From contig JAKFEY010000088.1 in NCBI GenBank assembly GCA_036675475.1, positions 1-36,667 of the forward strand: a stretch of 36,667 nucleotides of DNA, given 5' to 3'. Of this stretch, positions 15,038-24,832 are shown piece after piece. Positions within the stretch are counted from its first letter, which is position 1. Every line of letters starts with the position of its first letter. A program made the position numbers and the translations under genes. The notes under the pieces were generated by a model. That model was not told where the DNA came from. It was given only the letters and a program-made list of their open reading frames with translations, and searched no databases. The stretch is from JALYRV01 sp036675475. Its GTDB lineage: Bacteria > Acidobacteriota > Vicinamibacteria > Vicinamibacterales > SCN-69-37.

Positions 15038-17293
15038 ATGGCGCATCCCCGCATGCGACCGAGCGACACGCCGACGGATCCGTGGCAGGCACCCGAACGC
15101 CGTGACGCCCTGTACCGGGCGTTCATCCGGGACAGCGCGCAGGCCATCTGGCGCTTCGCGCTGGACGAGCCGATTCCGACGTCCCTTCCGCCTGACGAAC
15201 AGGTGGCCCGCGCGTTCCGCCACGGCTGGCTGGCCGAGTGCAACGACGCGATGGCGCGCATGTACGGCTACGAACGCGCGACGGATCTCATCGGCGCCCG
15301 GCTCCCCGACCTGCTGATCGAGTCCGACCCCGCCAACGTGGCGTACCTGCTGGAATTCGTGCGCGCCGGCTATCGCCTCACGGACATGGAAACGCACGAG
15401 CGCGATCGCGAGGGGCGCGACAAATACTTCGTCAACAGCCTCGTTGGCATCGTCGAAGACGGCGTCCTGACAGGCGCGTGGGGCACGCAGCGCGACATCA
15501 CCGGGCAGCGTCGGCTGGAACACGAGCGCGACGTCGAGCAGGACCGCATGGCGGGCGCGCTCGACAGGCTCAACGATCTGCAGACGCGGCTCACCGCGCT
15601 CGCCAACGCGTCGGGCCAGCTGCTGCGCTCGCTCGAGGCGGGAGATCTTCCCGCAGCGATCGTGCGCGTGGCGAGGAGCCTGGTCGAGGCCGACGCCGCG
15701 TCGGTGTGGCTGCTGCAGGACGGCGGATGGACGGTGGCCGCGCAATCGGGGCTGTCGGCGGCCTACAACGGCGAGGCCATCGACACCGCCGGGCCAGTGT
15801 CGTTCGACGGCCCGGTGCAGATCGCCGACGTCGAGTCGTCGGCCATGGTCGAGGCCCGCCGCGACGCCTACCGGCGCGAGGGCGTCAGGTCCATGCTGGT
15901 CGTGCCGCTCAACATCGGCGGCAGCAACACGGGCACCATCGTGTTTTATCAGCGGCAGCCGCGCGTGTTCACCGAGGTCGAGCTGCGCGTGGCAGGCGCG
16001 CTGGCCAGCGTCGCGGCCTCGTCGCTGCACATCGCGCACCTCTACGCCGAGCGCGACGCCGCGGCGCAGCGCGCCACCTTCCTCGCGCGCGCCGGCGCCC
16101 TGCTGTCGAGCACGCTCGACGTCGACGCCACGCTCGCCCAGGTGGCGGCTCTGGCCGTGCCGCACGTGGCCGACTGGTGCGCCGTGCACCTGGTGCGCGA
16201 GGACGGCGTCATCGAGCCGCTCGTGGTCGCGCACGTGAACCCCGACAAGATGCGGTGGGCCGAAAGCCTGCGCGAGAAATATCCGCCGGATCAGAGCGGG
16301 CGGACGGGCGTGTCGCAGGTCATCCGCACCGGCGAGCCGCAGATGGCCACACGCATCACCGACGAGATGCTGCAGGCCGGCGCCAGCGACGCCGAGCATC
16401 TGCAGCTGCTGCGCGAGATGGCCATCTGCAGCGTCATCATCGTGCCCATGGTGGCGCGGGGGCGCACCATCGGGTCCATCACCTTCATCTCCACCTCGGA
16501 ATCGGGCCGCACGTTTGGCGACGATGACATGTCGCTGGCGCAGCAGCTGGCCTCACGCGCCGCGACCGCCGCGGAAAACGCGCGGCTCTACGAAGAAGCC
16601 CAGGAAGTGAACCGGTTGAAGGATGAATTCTTCGCCACGCTGTCGCACGAATTGCGCACGCCCATCAACGCGGTGCTCGGCTGGGCGCAGCTGCTGAGCG
16701 ACGGGGTGCTGGCCGAGTCCGGCCAGCGCCGCGCCCTGCAGGCGATCTCCCGCAACGCGCGGGCCCAGGCCCAGCTGCTGTCGGACATTCTCGAAATGTC
16801 GCGCATCGTCTCGGGCAAACTCGAACTGACCCTCGACGACGTGGACCTTTCCGCCCTCGCGGCCGATCTGATCGAATCGCTCAGCCCGACCTTCGACGCG
16901 AAACAGCTGACCGTGCGCGAATCGCTGACGCCCGGCCTGCGCGTGCGCGCGGATCGTGCGCGCCTTCAGCAGGTGCTGTTCAACCTGCTGTCCAATGCCG
17001 CGAAGTTCACGCCGACGGGCGGCGACATCGAAATCTCGTCAGCGGAAGCCGGCCCGGCGCTCGCGGAAATTCGCGTGCGCGACAGCGGCCAGGGCATCAA
17101 GGCGGAATTCCTGCCGCACGTCTTCGAGCGGTTCCGGCAGGCCGACGCGTCATCCACGCGCACGCACGGCGGCCTCGGCATCGGCCTCGCCGTGGCGCGC
17201 CACATCGTCGAACTGCATGGGGGCACGATCGCGGCCGTCAGCGACGGCCCGGGCACCGGCGCCACGTTTACCGTGCGGCTGCCGCGCGCCTAG
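15038..17293 (+). CDS. Soluble sensor histidine kinase, PAS-GAF-GAF-HisKA-HATPase
   Basis: 751 residues without a membrane segment. Domains: PAS (about 25-150), a short coiled coil, GAF (about 190-335), second GAF (about 345-510), HisKA with His537 in ATLSHELRTP, and HATPase_c with N-box Asn653 (NLLSNAAKF), G1 (DSGQGIK) and G2 (GLGIGLAVAR). It should autophosphorylate in response to cytoplasmic signals sensed by the PAS/GAF modules. No receiver is fused, and it faces a REC-HD-GYP-REC gene whose stop overlaps its own by 4 nt, so that protein is a plausible partner. ATG 15053 is an alternative start: a TAGGAT hexamer at 15034-15039 overlaps the ATG at 15038 and would place transcription start between the two. 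Confidence 0.9.
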   Translation: MAHPRMRPSDTPTDPWQAPERRDALYRAFIRDSAQAIWRFALDEPIPTSLPPDEQVARAFRHGWLAECNDAMARMYGYERATDLIGARLPDLLIESDPANVAYLLEFVRAGYRLTDMETHERDREGRDKYFVNSLVGIVEDGVLTGAWGTQRDITGQRRLEHERDVEQDRMAGALDRLNDLQTRLTALANASGQLLRSLEAGDLPAAIVRVARSLVEADAASVWLLQDGGWTVAAQSGLSAAYNGEAIDTAGPVSFDGPVQIADVESSAMVEARRDAYRREGVRSMLVVPLNIGGSNTGTIVFYQRQPRVFTEVELRVAGALASVAASSLHIAHLYAERDAAAQRATFLARAGALLSSTLDVDATLAQVAALAVPHVADWCAVHLVREDGVIEPLVVAHVNPDKMRWAESLREKYPPDQSGRTGVSQVIRTGEPQMATRITDEMLQAGASDAEHLQLLREMAICSVIIVPMVARGRTIGSITFISTSESGRTFGDDDMSLAQQLASRAATAAENARLYEEAQEVNRLKDEFFATLSHELRTPINAVLGWAQLLSDGVLAESGQRRALQAISRNARAQAQLLSDILEMSRIVSGKLELTLDDVDLSALAADLIESLSPTFDAKQLTVRESLTPGLRVRADRARLQQVLFNLLSNAAKFTPTGGDIEISSAEAGPALAEIRVRDSGQGIKAEFLPHVFERFRQADASSTRTHGGLGIGLAVARHIVELHGGTIAAVSDGPGTGATFTVRLPRA

Positions 17294-18693
17294 CGCGCCG
17301 CGGCCGCCGGCGCGAGCAGCCGGCTGATCACGGCCTTCAGCGTGGCCGGCGCGGTTGGCTTGTCGAGGATGGCGTCCGCACGGGTGCCCGCCCGTTTCTC
17401 GTCGGAGATGGCGGCGCCGGTCAGCAGCACCACGGGCACCTGCGCCGTACGCGGATCGGTCTTGATCGCTTCGCACACCTGCAGCCCGCTCGGTCCCGGC
17501 ATCGTCACATCGAGCACGACCAGCGCCGGCAGCTCGCGTCCGATGGCCGCCATCGCCTCGCGGCCATTGCGCGCCGTCATCACCGTGTAGCCGTCGCGTT
17601 CGAGCCAGCGCTTGATCAGCCGCAGGTTGCTTTCGGTGTCGTCGACGACCAGCAGCGTGACCGGCGGCGCCTCGGCCGGGTCTTCGGCCGGATCGATCTT
17701 GCCGGCGCGCACCAGCTTCAGAAACACCTCGACGATGTGCGGGTCGAGATGCGATCCGGCCAGCGACTCGACGTGGCGCGTGACTTCGGCAACGCTCCAG
17801 GCCTCGCGGTACGGGCGCGAGTGCACCAGCGCGTCCCAGACGTCGGCCACCGCGAAAATGCGCGCGGCCAGCGGAATGGCATCGCCCGCCAGCCCGTTCG
17901 GATAGCCGGTGCCGTCCCAGCGCTCGTGGTGATACGCGGGAATGTCGAGCGCGGGCGTGAGGTATTCGATCGGCGAGAGCAGCTCGACGGCGTGCGCCGG
18001 ATGCTGGCGCAGAATCTTCCATTCCTCGTCGTTGAGCGAGCCGGGCTTGAGCAGAATGCCGTCGGGCACGGCCATCTTGCCGATGTCGTGCAGCAGCGCG
18101 CCGCGATGGATGTGCACGCGCGCCTCGTCGGGGACGCCGAGCGCGAGCGCGAGCTGGTCGGTGAGCGCGGCCACGCGGCGGCTGTGGCCCTCGGTTTCCG
18201 AATCGCGCAACTCGAGCGCGCGCGCCCAGCCTTCCAGCGTGGCGTCGTACGCGAGGGCGAGCTCGAGGGCCGCGCGCTGCTCGCGCTCGCGGCCTTCGGC
18301 CTCGAGGCGGCGGCGCGACCGGCGCTCCTCGGCCTGTCGCAGCTCGCGCTCGATCACCGGCACCAGCCGCGCGAGGCGGCCCTTCGTGAGGTAATCGGAC
18401 GCGCCGGCCTTCATGGCTTCGATGGCGGTCTCTTCGGAGATCGTGCCCGACACGATGATGAACGGCACGTCGGCGTCGAGGCCGCGCACCACCGCCAGCG
18501 CGCGGGACGAGTCGATGTGCGGCCCTGAATGGTCGGCAAGCACCAGGTCCCAGGCCTGCCGTTTCAACGCATCCTGAAGGTCGCCCACCTCATCCACACG
18601 GTGGCTCTCGAACTGGAGCCCGGCACGCTTCAGCTCGCGCGCGAGCAGTTCCGCATCGTCAGGCGAGTCCTCGATGAACAGGATCTTCAGCAC
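17290..18693 (-). CDS. REC-HD-GYP-REC response regulator (c-di-GMP phosphodiesterase)
   Basis: 467 residues, GTG start. N-terminal receiver (about 2-118, acceptor Asp54), a charged helical linker, an HD-GYP domain (about 150-335), then a second receiver (about 345-460, acceptor Asp395, Lys in AILDKP). HD-GYP catalytic motifs are intact: His202-Asp203 in LLHDIGKMAVPD and HHERWDGTGYP at 255-265. It should hydrolyse cyclic di-GMP under control of phosphorylation at either end, as RpfG does from one receiver. It is the last gene of a four-gene minus-strand signalling operon, 33 nt after the single-domain receiver, and it converges on the soluble kinase. Confidence 0.9.
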   Translation of the reverse strand: MLKILFIEDSPDDAELLARELKRAGLQFESHRVDEVGDLQDALKRQAWDLVLADHSGPHIDSSRALAVVRGLDADVPFIIVSGTISEETAIEAMKAGASDYLTKGRLARLVPVIERELRQAEERRSRRRLEAEGREREQRAALELALAYDATLEGWARALELRDSETEGHSRRVAALTDQLALALGVPDEARVHIHRGALLHDIGKMAVPDGILLKPGSLNDEEWKILRQHPAHAVELLSPIEYLTPALDIPAYHHERWDGTGYPNGLAGDAIPLAARIFAVADVWDALVHSRPYREAWSVAEVTRHVESLAGSHLDPHIVEVFLKLVRAGKIDPAEDPAEAPPVTLLVVDDTESNLRLIKRWLERDGYTVMTARNGREAMAAIGRELPALVVLDVTMPGPSGLQVCEAIKTDPRTAQVPVVLLTGAAISDEKRAGTRADAILDKPTAPATLKAVISRLLAPAAAAR

Positions 18694-18726
18694 AGCTCAG
18701 CAAGATGCAGAGCGCGTTCCATGCGC

Positions 18727-19159
18727 CTAGGTGGCCGGTGGCGGCTCATTGAGTACCAACCAGTAAAGGCCGAGCTGGCGGATCGCGGCGACGAACTGCT
18801 CGAAATCGACCGGTTTCTGGATAAAGGAGTTCGCCCCGAGGGAATAGCCCTCGAGCCGGTCGCGGTCCTCGCGCGACGACGTGAGGATCACGGTGGGCGT
18901 CAGACGGGTGGCTGGGTTGGCGCGAAGACGGCGCAGCACCTCGAGGCCATCCACTTTGGGCAGTTTCAGGTCGAGCAGAATCACGGCCGGCGGATCGGCC
19001 GGCACGCGCCCGGCGTGCTGGCCGCCGCCGAAGAGCCAGTCGAGCGCTTCCTGACCGTCGCGCACACACACGACGGGGTTGCGGATGTTGTTGCGTTGAA
19101 ACGCGCGCAGCGTCAGCGCCTCGTCGTCCTTGTTGTCCTCGACGAGCAGAATCGTCCCG

Positions 19160-19170
<11 letters not shown>
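18727..19170 (-). CDS. Single-domain response regulator (Rcp1-like)
   Basis: 147 residues, one receiver domain only. Acidic pocket EDN near residue 11, acceptor Asp67 in LLDLKLPKVDG, switch Thr/Ser in ILTSS and Lys119 in FIQKP. The long loop before the acceptor and the NPVVCVRDGQEALDWLFG segment are typical of Rcp1-type regulators that pair with phytochrome-like kinases. No output domain, so it probably works by protein interaction or phosphotransfer. The start at 19170 is fixed by a strong ribosome site GGAGGAG seven nt upstream, inside the upstream kinase gene, which it overlaps by 11 nt. Confidence 0.92.
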
Positions 19171-20313
<1,143 letters not shown>

Positions 20314-20314
<1 letters not shown>

Positions 20315-22719
20315 CAGGTGCCGGCGCTCACGCGCGCGAGCAGGGTCTCCGGGGCGAACGGATAGGGCGGCAGGCTGGCGACGCGCAGCTGCGGCCGCCG
20401 CGCGGTGAGGGCGTCGCGCAGCGCCGCCACCGACTCCTCCGCTCCCGCGCCGACCAGCAGCACGTCGACGGGATTGCGCTCGCCGAGCGCGACCGCCATA
20501 TCGAGGGCCGTGGCCTCGAGCAGCGTATGGCCCGCCCGTGCCAGCACCTTGCGCGCGCTCGTGCGCGCGGCCGCGTCGGGCTCGAGAATCAGCACGACGA
20601 GCGGCGTGCCGGCCCGCGGCGGCGCGGTCGCCTCGTTGGCCGCGTCCGTTTCAGGGAAATGGAGCCGGAAGGTCGTGCCCGCTCCGGGCGCGCTCTCCAC
20701 TTCAACGGCTCCGCCGCTTTGACTCACGATGCCGTAGACCGTAGCAAGTCCGAGGCCGGTGCCCTGCCCCTTCTGCTTGGTCGTAAAGAACGGCTCGAAA
20801 ATGCGCGACACCGTCGCCGGGTCCATGCCGGTGCCGGTGTCGGACACCTCGATGCACACGTGCCGGCCGGGAATCACCTGCAGCGCCGCGGCCCTGTCGC
20901 TGTCGAGCGATTCCGGGCGCGTGACGATGCGCAGCAGGCCGCCGTCAGGCATGGCATCGCGCGCGTTGACCGCGAGGTTCATCAGCACCTGCTCGAGCTG
21001 CCCGCGATCCGCCGTGATGCATCCGGCCCCGGCGTCCAGGTCGAGCCGCAGCTCGATGTCCTGCCCGAGCAGGCGGCCGAGCAGCTGCCCCATGTGCGCG
21101 ATCACGTCGTTCGGTTCGAACGTTTCGGGCTCGAGCACCTGCTGCCGGCTGAAGGCCAGCAGTTGACGCGTCAGCGCCGCGGCGCGGCGGCCGGCGTCGA
21201 GAATCTGCTCGATGTCGTGGGCGGCGGGATGATCGACGAGCTGCTCCGCGACGATTTCGCCGTACCCGAGAATGGCGGTCAGCAGATTGTTGAAATCGTG
21301 CGCGACCCCGCCCGCGAGGCGGCCGATGGCTTCCATCTTCTGCGCCTGCCGCAGTTGCGCTTCCGACTGCTGCAGCGCGGCTTCTGCGAGCCGGCGATCG
21401 CGCTGCGCCGCCTCCTCGTTGAGCGCGAGCGACAAATAGGACGCGACTTCGCCGAGGGTCGTGAGCTCGTTGGGCGTCCAGGTGTGCGGCCCCATGCTGA
21501 CCAGTGACAAGCCGCCCTTCAGGCGCCCTGCGTCGATCAGCGGGGCGACGGCCGAGGAGTGCACCTGCAGCGATCGCGCGACGTCACTGACCGAGGCCGG
21601 GAGCGAGTCGTCCTGCACGTTGTCGATGCGCACGACCTGCCCGCCCTCGAGCGTGGCGAGCAGCGCATGGGCGTCCGACAAGTCGATCGAACGCCCGAGC
21701 GCAGGAATCGTGACTGGCGAGCCCTGGAGATCCTGCACGACCAGGAACTTGTTCTCGTCGAGCAGCCAGTACACGGCGTGCATGCCGGGGAACGCGGCCA
21801 CCATCTGCTCGAGCGTGCGCCGGACGATCTCGCCGGGCGACGCCCCGACGCGCGCGGCGCGTGCCACGGCATTGAGCAGGGCCAGGCGCGCGCCGGTCTC
21901 GCGAAGGGCCTGCTCGTGATCGCGGCGCTCGGTGACGTCGCGCGCGTTGATGGCAATCGCGTGCTCGCCCGACGGCGTCCGGAAGCGGCTGGCGACGCAC
22001 TCGAGCACCCGCATCGATCCGTCGGCGTGCGGAAACCGCGCCTCGCACGTGATGCGCTCCCGAATGCCCTCGCGCAGCTCCTGCAGGTTGTGATCGGACC
22101 GCGGACGATCGGCTGCGGTCATCAGATCGATGAACGAAATGCCCAGCAGGGCTTCGGCGTCGAGGCCGAGCACCCGCTTGATGGACGGCGCCATGTGGAG
22201 GATGTGCCCCCCCAGATCGGTGACCGTGATGACGTCCGACGCGTGTTCGACGACGGCGCGGAAGAACGACTCGCTGCGGCGCAGTTCGGAATGCGCCTGG
22301 CGGCCCTCGTGCCGGGCAATGGCGCCGCGCAGCTCGCGCGTAATCGCGGGCACGAGGCGCGCCAGGTTGTCCTTGATCACGTAGTCGCGCGCGCCGGCGC
22401 GCATGAGCGAGACGGCCGTGCGCTCGTCGATCGTGCCCGACACCACCAGCAGCGGGATGTCGAGGCGGCGCCGTTCGAGCTCGGCCAGCGCCATGTCGGG
22501 CCGGAAGCGCGCCATGGAAAAGTCGCACAGGATGACGTCCCACGGGCCTGCGTCGAGTGCGGCGGCGAACGCGGCCGGATCTTCCACGCGCGTCCAGTCG
22601 GGCGCGAACCCGCCGGCCTGCATGGTGCGCAGCAGCAGCTCGACATCGACGGGCGAGTCTTCGACGAACAGCACACGCACGGGGATGGACGCCATCAACT
22701 CAGCATCACCATACTCCAA
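20314..22719 (-). CDS. Hybrid histidine kinase REC-PAS-GAF-HisKA-HATPase-pseudoREC
   Basis: 801 residues, soluble. N-terminal receiver (about 12-130, acceptor Asp66 in LCDFSM, Lys in YVIKDN), PAS (about 145-270), GAF (about 280-430), HisKA with His474 in GGVAHDFNNLLTAILGYGE, HATPase_c (about 560-690, NLAVNARDAM, DTGTGMD, GTGLGLATV). The last 95 residues have receiver-like spacing, but the acceptor position reads LLVGAG instead of LLxDxx and the conserved Lys before the last helix is Tyr (PPYPF), so it is a pseudo-receiver. Start is either 22719 or ATG 22695; the second begins MASIPVRVLFVEDSP, closer to the domain edge. It is the first gene of the minus-strand signalling operon. Confidence 0.88.
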
Positions 22720-22722
22720 TGC

Positions 22723-22728
22723 GATAAT
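22723..22728 (+). promoter_or_regulatory. -10 element GATAAT of sulfatase-like gene A
   Basis: GATAAT ends 8 nt before the GTG at 22737. It is the only AT-rich stretch in the 17 bp between two divergent start codons, so it may also serve the minus-strand kinase operon. Confidence 0.45.
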
Positions 22729-22736
22729 TGCCGCGC

Positions 22737-24749
22737 GTGCGAAAACTCGTCGTTCTGCTGGGAGTGCTGGCCGCGGGCGGCGCCTGGCTGTGGCTCGCCC
22801 GTGACCGCCCCGAGCCCGCGGCGGCGAATCTCGTGCTCATCACCATCGACACGCTTCGCGCCGACCGGCTCAACCAGGCGACGATGCCCGCCCTGACCCG
22901 CGCGGCGGCGGATGCGCGGCGCTTCACGCATGCGCGCACCACCGCGCCGCTCACGCTGCCGGCACATGCCAGCATCATGACGGGGCTGCTGCCGCCCGAC
23001 CACGGCGCGCGCGACAACGGCGCGACGGTGCCTGCCGCGCACGCCACGCTGGCGCGGACGCTGCGCGCCGAAGGCTTCCGTACCGGCGCGTTCGTCTCGG
23101 CCTTCGTGCTCGATCGCCAGTTCGGGCTCGCCGAGGGGTTCGAGGTGTACGACGCCGGCGTCGCGCGCGATCCGCGCGCGCCGCTGCGGCTCGAAGCGGA
23201 GCGGGCCGGCAGCGCTACGGTCGACGCGGCCATCGCGTGGCTGCACGCGCGCGAGGGCGGCGAGCGCTTCTTTCTCTGGGTCCACTTGTTCGAACCGCAC
23301 GCGCCGTATCCCGGGGGCTATGACACGGATGTGGCCGCGGCCGACGCGCACGCGGCGCGACTGCTCGACGCGATCGCGCGCGCGCCCGGAGGCGCGTCGA
23401 CGGCGTGGATCGTCGCCGGCGACCATGGCGAAGCGCTCGGCAGCCACGGCGAGGCGACGCACGGCATGCTGCTCTATGACGCGACGCTGCGCGTGCCGCT
23501 CGTCGCCGGCGGCCCGGGCATGACGGCCGCGGTCGACGCGTCGCCCGTCTCGCTGATCGACATCGCGCCCACGGCCCTGCGCTGGCTCGGCTTCACGCCG
23601 CCGGCCGCGATGCGCGGCGTGGATCTGCGCACCCCCCGGCCCGCGGACCGCGACGTCTACAGCGAGACGATGTACCCGCGCGCGGCGGGATGGCAGGGCC
23701 TCTCGGCACTCAGCGGCGACCGGTGGAAGATCATTCGATCGTCAGCGCCGGAGCTGTACGACGTCGCCGCCGATCCAGCCGAGACCACCAACGTCGCCGG
23801 CGCGCACGCGCAGACCGCGCAGGCCATGGCCGGCGCCGCAGCGAAGATCGCCGAGACGGCACCGGCCGCCGCGGCGGCGCCGTCGGCCGACGCGCAGGCG
23901 CGGCTGCGTGCGCTTGGATATGTGAGCGGCGCGCCGGCGGCCCAGACGGACATGGAGGGCGCGCCGCATCCCGCGCGCGAGATCGCGTCATGGAGCGCGT
24001 TCGAGCGCGCGCTCACGCTCGTGGCGCAGGGCCGCGCCGCCGGCGCACTCGACGACCTCGCACGGCTGTCGGCACGCTATCCGTCGGGCCGCGTGTTCCA
24101 GACCACCTACGCGCAGGCCCTGCAGGACACGGGCGATCTGACGCGCGCCCTCGCGCTCCGCCGCGCCATCGTCGCCGCCCATCCGGGCGACGCCATGCTG
24201 CTTCAGGATCTCGCGGTCACCGCGCGGATGGCGGGCGACGCGGACGAGGCCAGGCGCGCGGGCGAGGCGGCGCTCGCGCTGGAGCCGGGCAACGCGGCGG
24301 CGCTCAACGGCCTCGGGCTCGTGCACGCCGATGCGGGCCGCGCCGGCGACGCGGCACGCGCGTTCGAGCAGGCCGCCGCCCGCGACGCCGGCAACGCGTC
24401 GTACTGGACCAATCTCGGCAACGCGCGGCGCGCGCTCGGGCGGGGCGCCGAGGCCGACGCCGCCTACCGGCGCGCGCTCGGGATCGCGCCGGCGCACGCC
24501 GACGCGCTGAACGGCCTCGGCACGCTGCTAGTGCAGGCCGGACGCGCCGGCGACGCGGTGCCGCTGTTTCAGCGCGCGATCGCCGCCGACGGCAGCCTCC
24601 TGGAAGCGCGCCTCAATCTCGGCATTGCGTATCAGGAAAGCGGCCGGCTCTCGGACGCCGCCGCGACCTATCGCGACGTCCTCACGCGCGCGCGGCCCGC
24701 CACCCGCGAACACACCGCCGCCACCGCGTTGCTCGCGGCGATTAAATAG
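22737..24749 (+). CDS. Sulfatase-like (alkaline-phosphatase superfamily) protein with TPRs, copy A
   Basis: 670 residues from GTG 22737, with an N-terminal membrane anchor (VRKLVVLLGVLAAGGAWLWL). Residues about 30-400 are a sulfatase-superfamily fold: metal-binding Asp38 in TIDTLRADR, FLWVHLFEPHAPY, and AGDHGEALGSHGE. The nucleophile site TLPAHASIMTG has Thr73 where true sulfatases carry Cys or Ser that becomes formylglycine, and lacks the CxPSR pattern. It therefore more likely acts as a phospho- or phosphono-hydrolase/transferase, or has lost sulfatase activity (inference). Residues about 410-670 hold roughly six TPR units. It is exported and faces the periplasm. It is a paralogue of 27962-29821, with a TonB receptor gene in between. 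Leaderless start suggested by GATAAT. Confidence 0.85.
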   Translation: MRKLVVLLGVLAAGGAWLWLARDRPEPAAANLVLITIDTLRADRLNQATMPALTRAAADARRFTHARTTAPLTLPAHASIMTGLLPPDHGARDNGATVPAAHATLARTLRAEGFRTGAFVSAFVLDRQFGLAEGFEVYDAGVARDPRAPLRLEAERAGSATVDAAIAWLHAREGGERFFLWVHLFEPHAPYPGGYDTDVAAADAHAARLLDAIARAPGGASTAWIVAGDHGEALGSHGEATHGMLLYDATLRVPLVAGGPGMTAAVDASPVSLIDIAPTALRWLGFTPPAAMRGVDLRTPRPADRDVYSETMYPRAAGWQGLSALSGDRWKIIRSSAPELYDVAADPAETTNVAGAHAQTAQAMAGAAAKIAETAPAAAAAPSADAQARLRALGYVSGAPAAQTDMEGAPHPAREIASWSAFERALTLVAQGRAAGALDDLARLSARYPSGRVFQTTYAQALQDTGDLTRALALRRAIVAAHPGDAMLLQDLAVTARMAGDADEARRAGEAALALEPGNAAALNGLGLVHADAGRAGDAARAFEQAAARDAGNASYWTNLGNARRALGRGAEADAAYRRALGIAPAHADALNGLGTLLVQAGRAGDAVPLFQRAIAADGSLLEARLNLGIAYQESGRLSDAAATYRDVLTRARPATREHTAATALLAAIK

Positions 24750-24752
24750 AAA

Positions 24753-24779
24753 AGCCGGCCGGGCACTGCCCGGCCGGCT
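24753..24779 (-). terminator. Intrinsic terminator of the TonB receptor gene
   Basis: A perfect 12-bp stem AGCCGGCCGGGC/GCCCGGCCGGCT with a 3-nt loop. Reading the minus strand it is followed by TTTTCTATTTAAT, a classical U-tract, so it ends the TonB receptor transcript. It abuts the stop codon of the convergent sulfatase-like gene, for which there is no T-run. Confidence 0.85.
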
Positions 24780-24786
24780 CGACCAA

Positions 24787-24828
24787 CAACCAGCAACCGG
24801 CAACCGGTTACCGGCTACCGGTTACCGG
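24787..24828. repeat. Six tandem heptamers in the 3' region of the TonB gene
   Basis: Exactly six 7-bp units: CAACCAG, CAACCGG, CAACCGG, TTACCGG, CTACCGG, TTACCGG. They share xxACCGG and fill the gap between the TonB receptor stop codon (24833) and its terminator. They would be transcribed into the 3' UTR on the minus strand. Internal ACCGGT palindromes allow small hairpins. Confidence 0.85.
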
Positions 24829-24832
24829 TGCG

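Noticed and set aside
14936..16399. 487-codon open frame opposite the PAS-GAF kinase, running into the tRNA
   Set aside because: The plus-strand kinase is complete and the frame overlaps tRNA-Pro sequence, so it is not a gene.
24787..24828. Heptamer tract considered as a CRISPR array
   Set aside because: Units are 7 bp with no spacers and no cas genes nearby.
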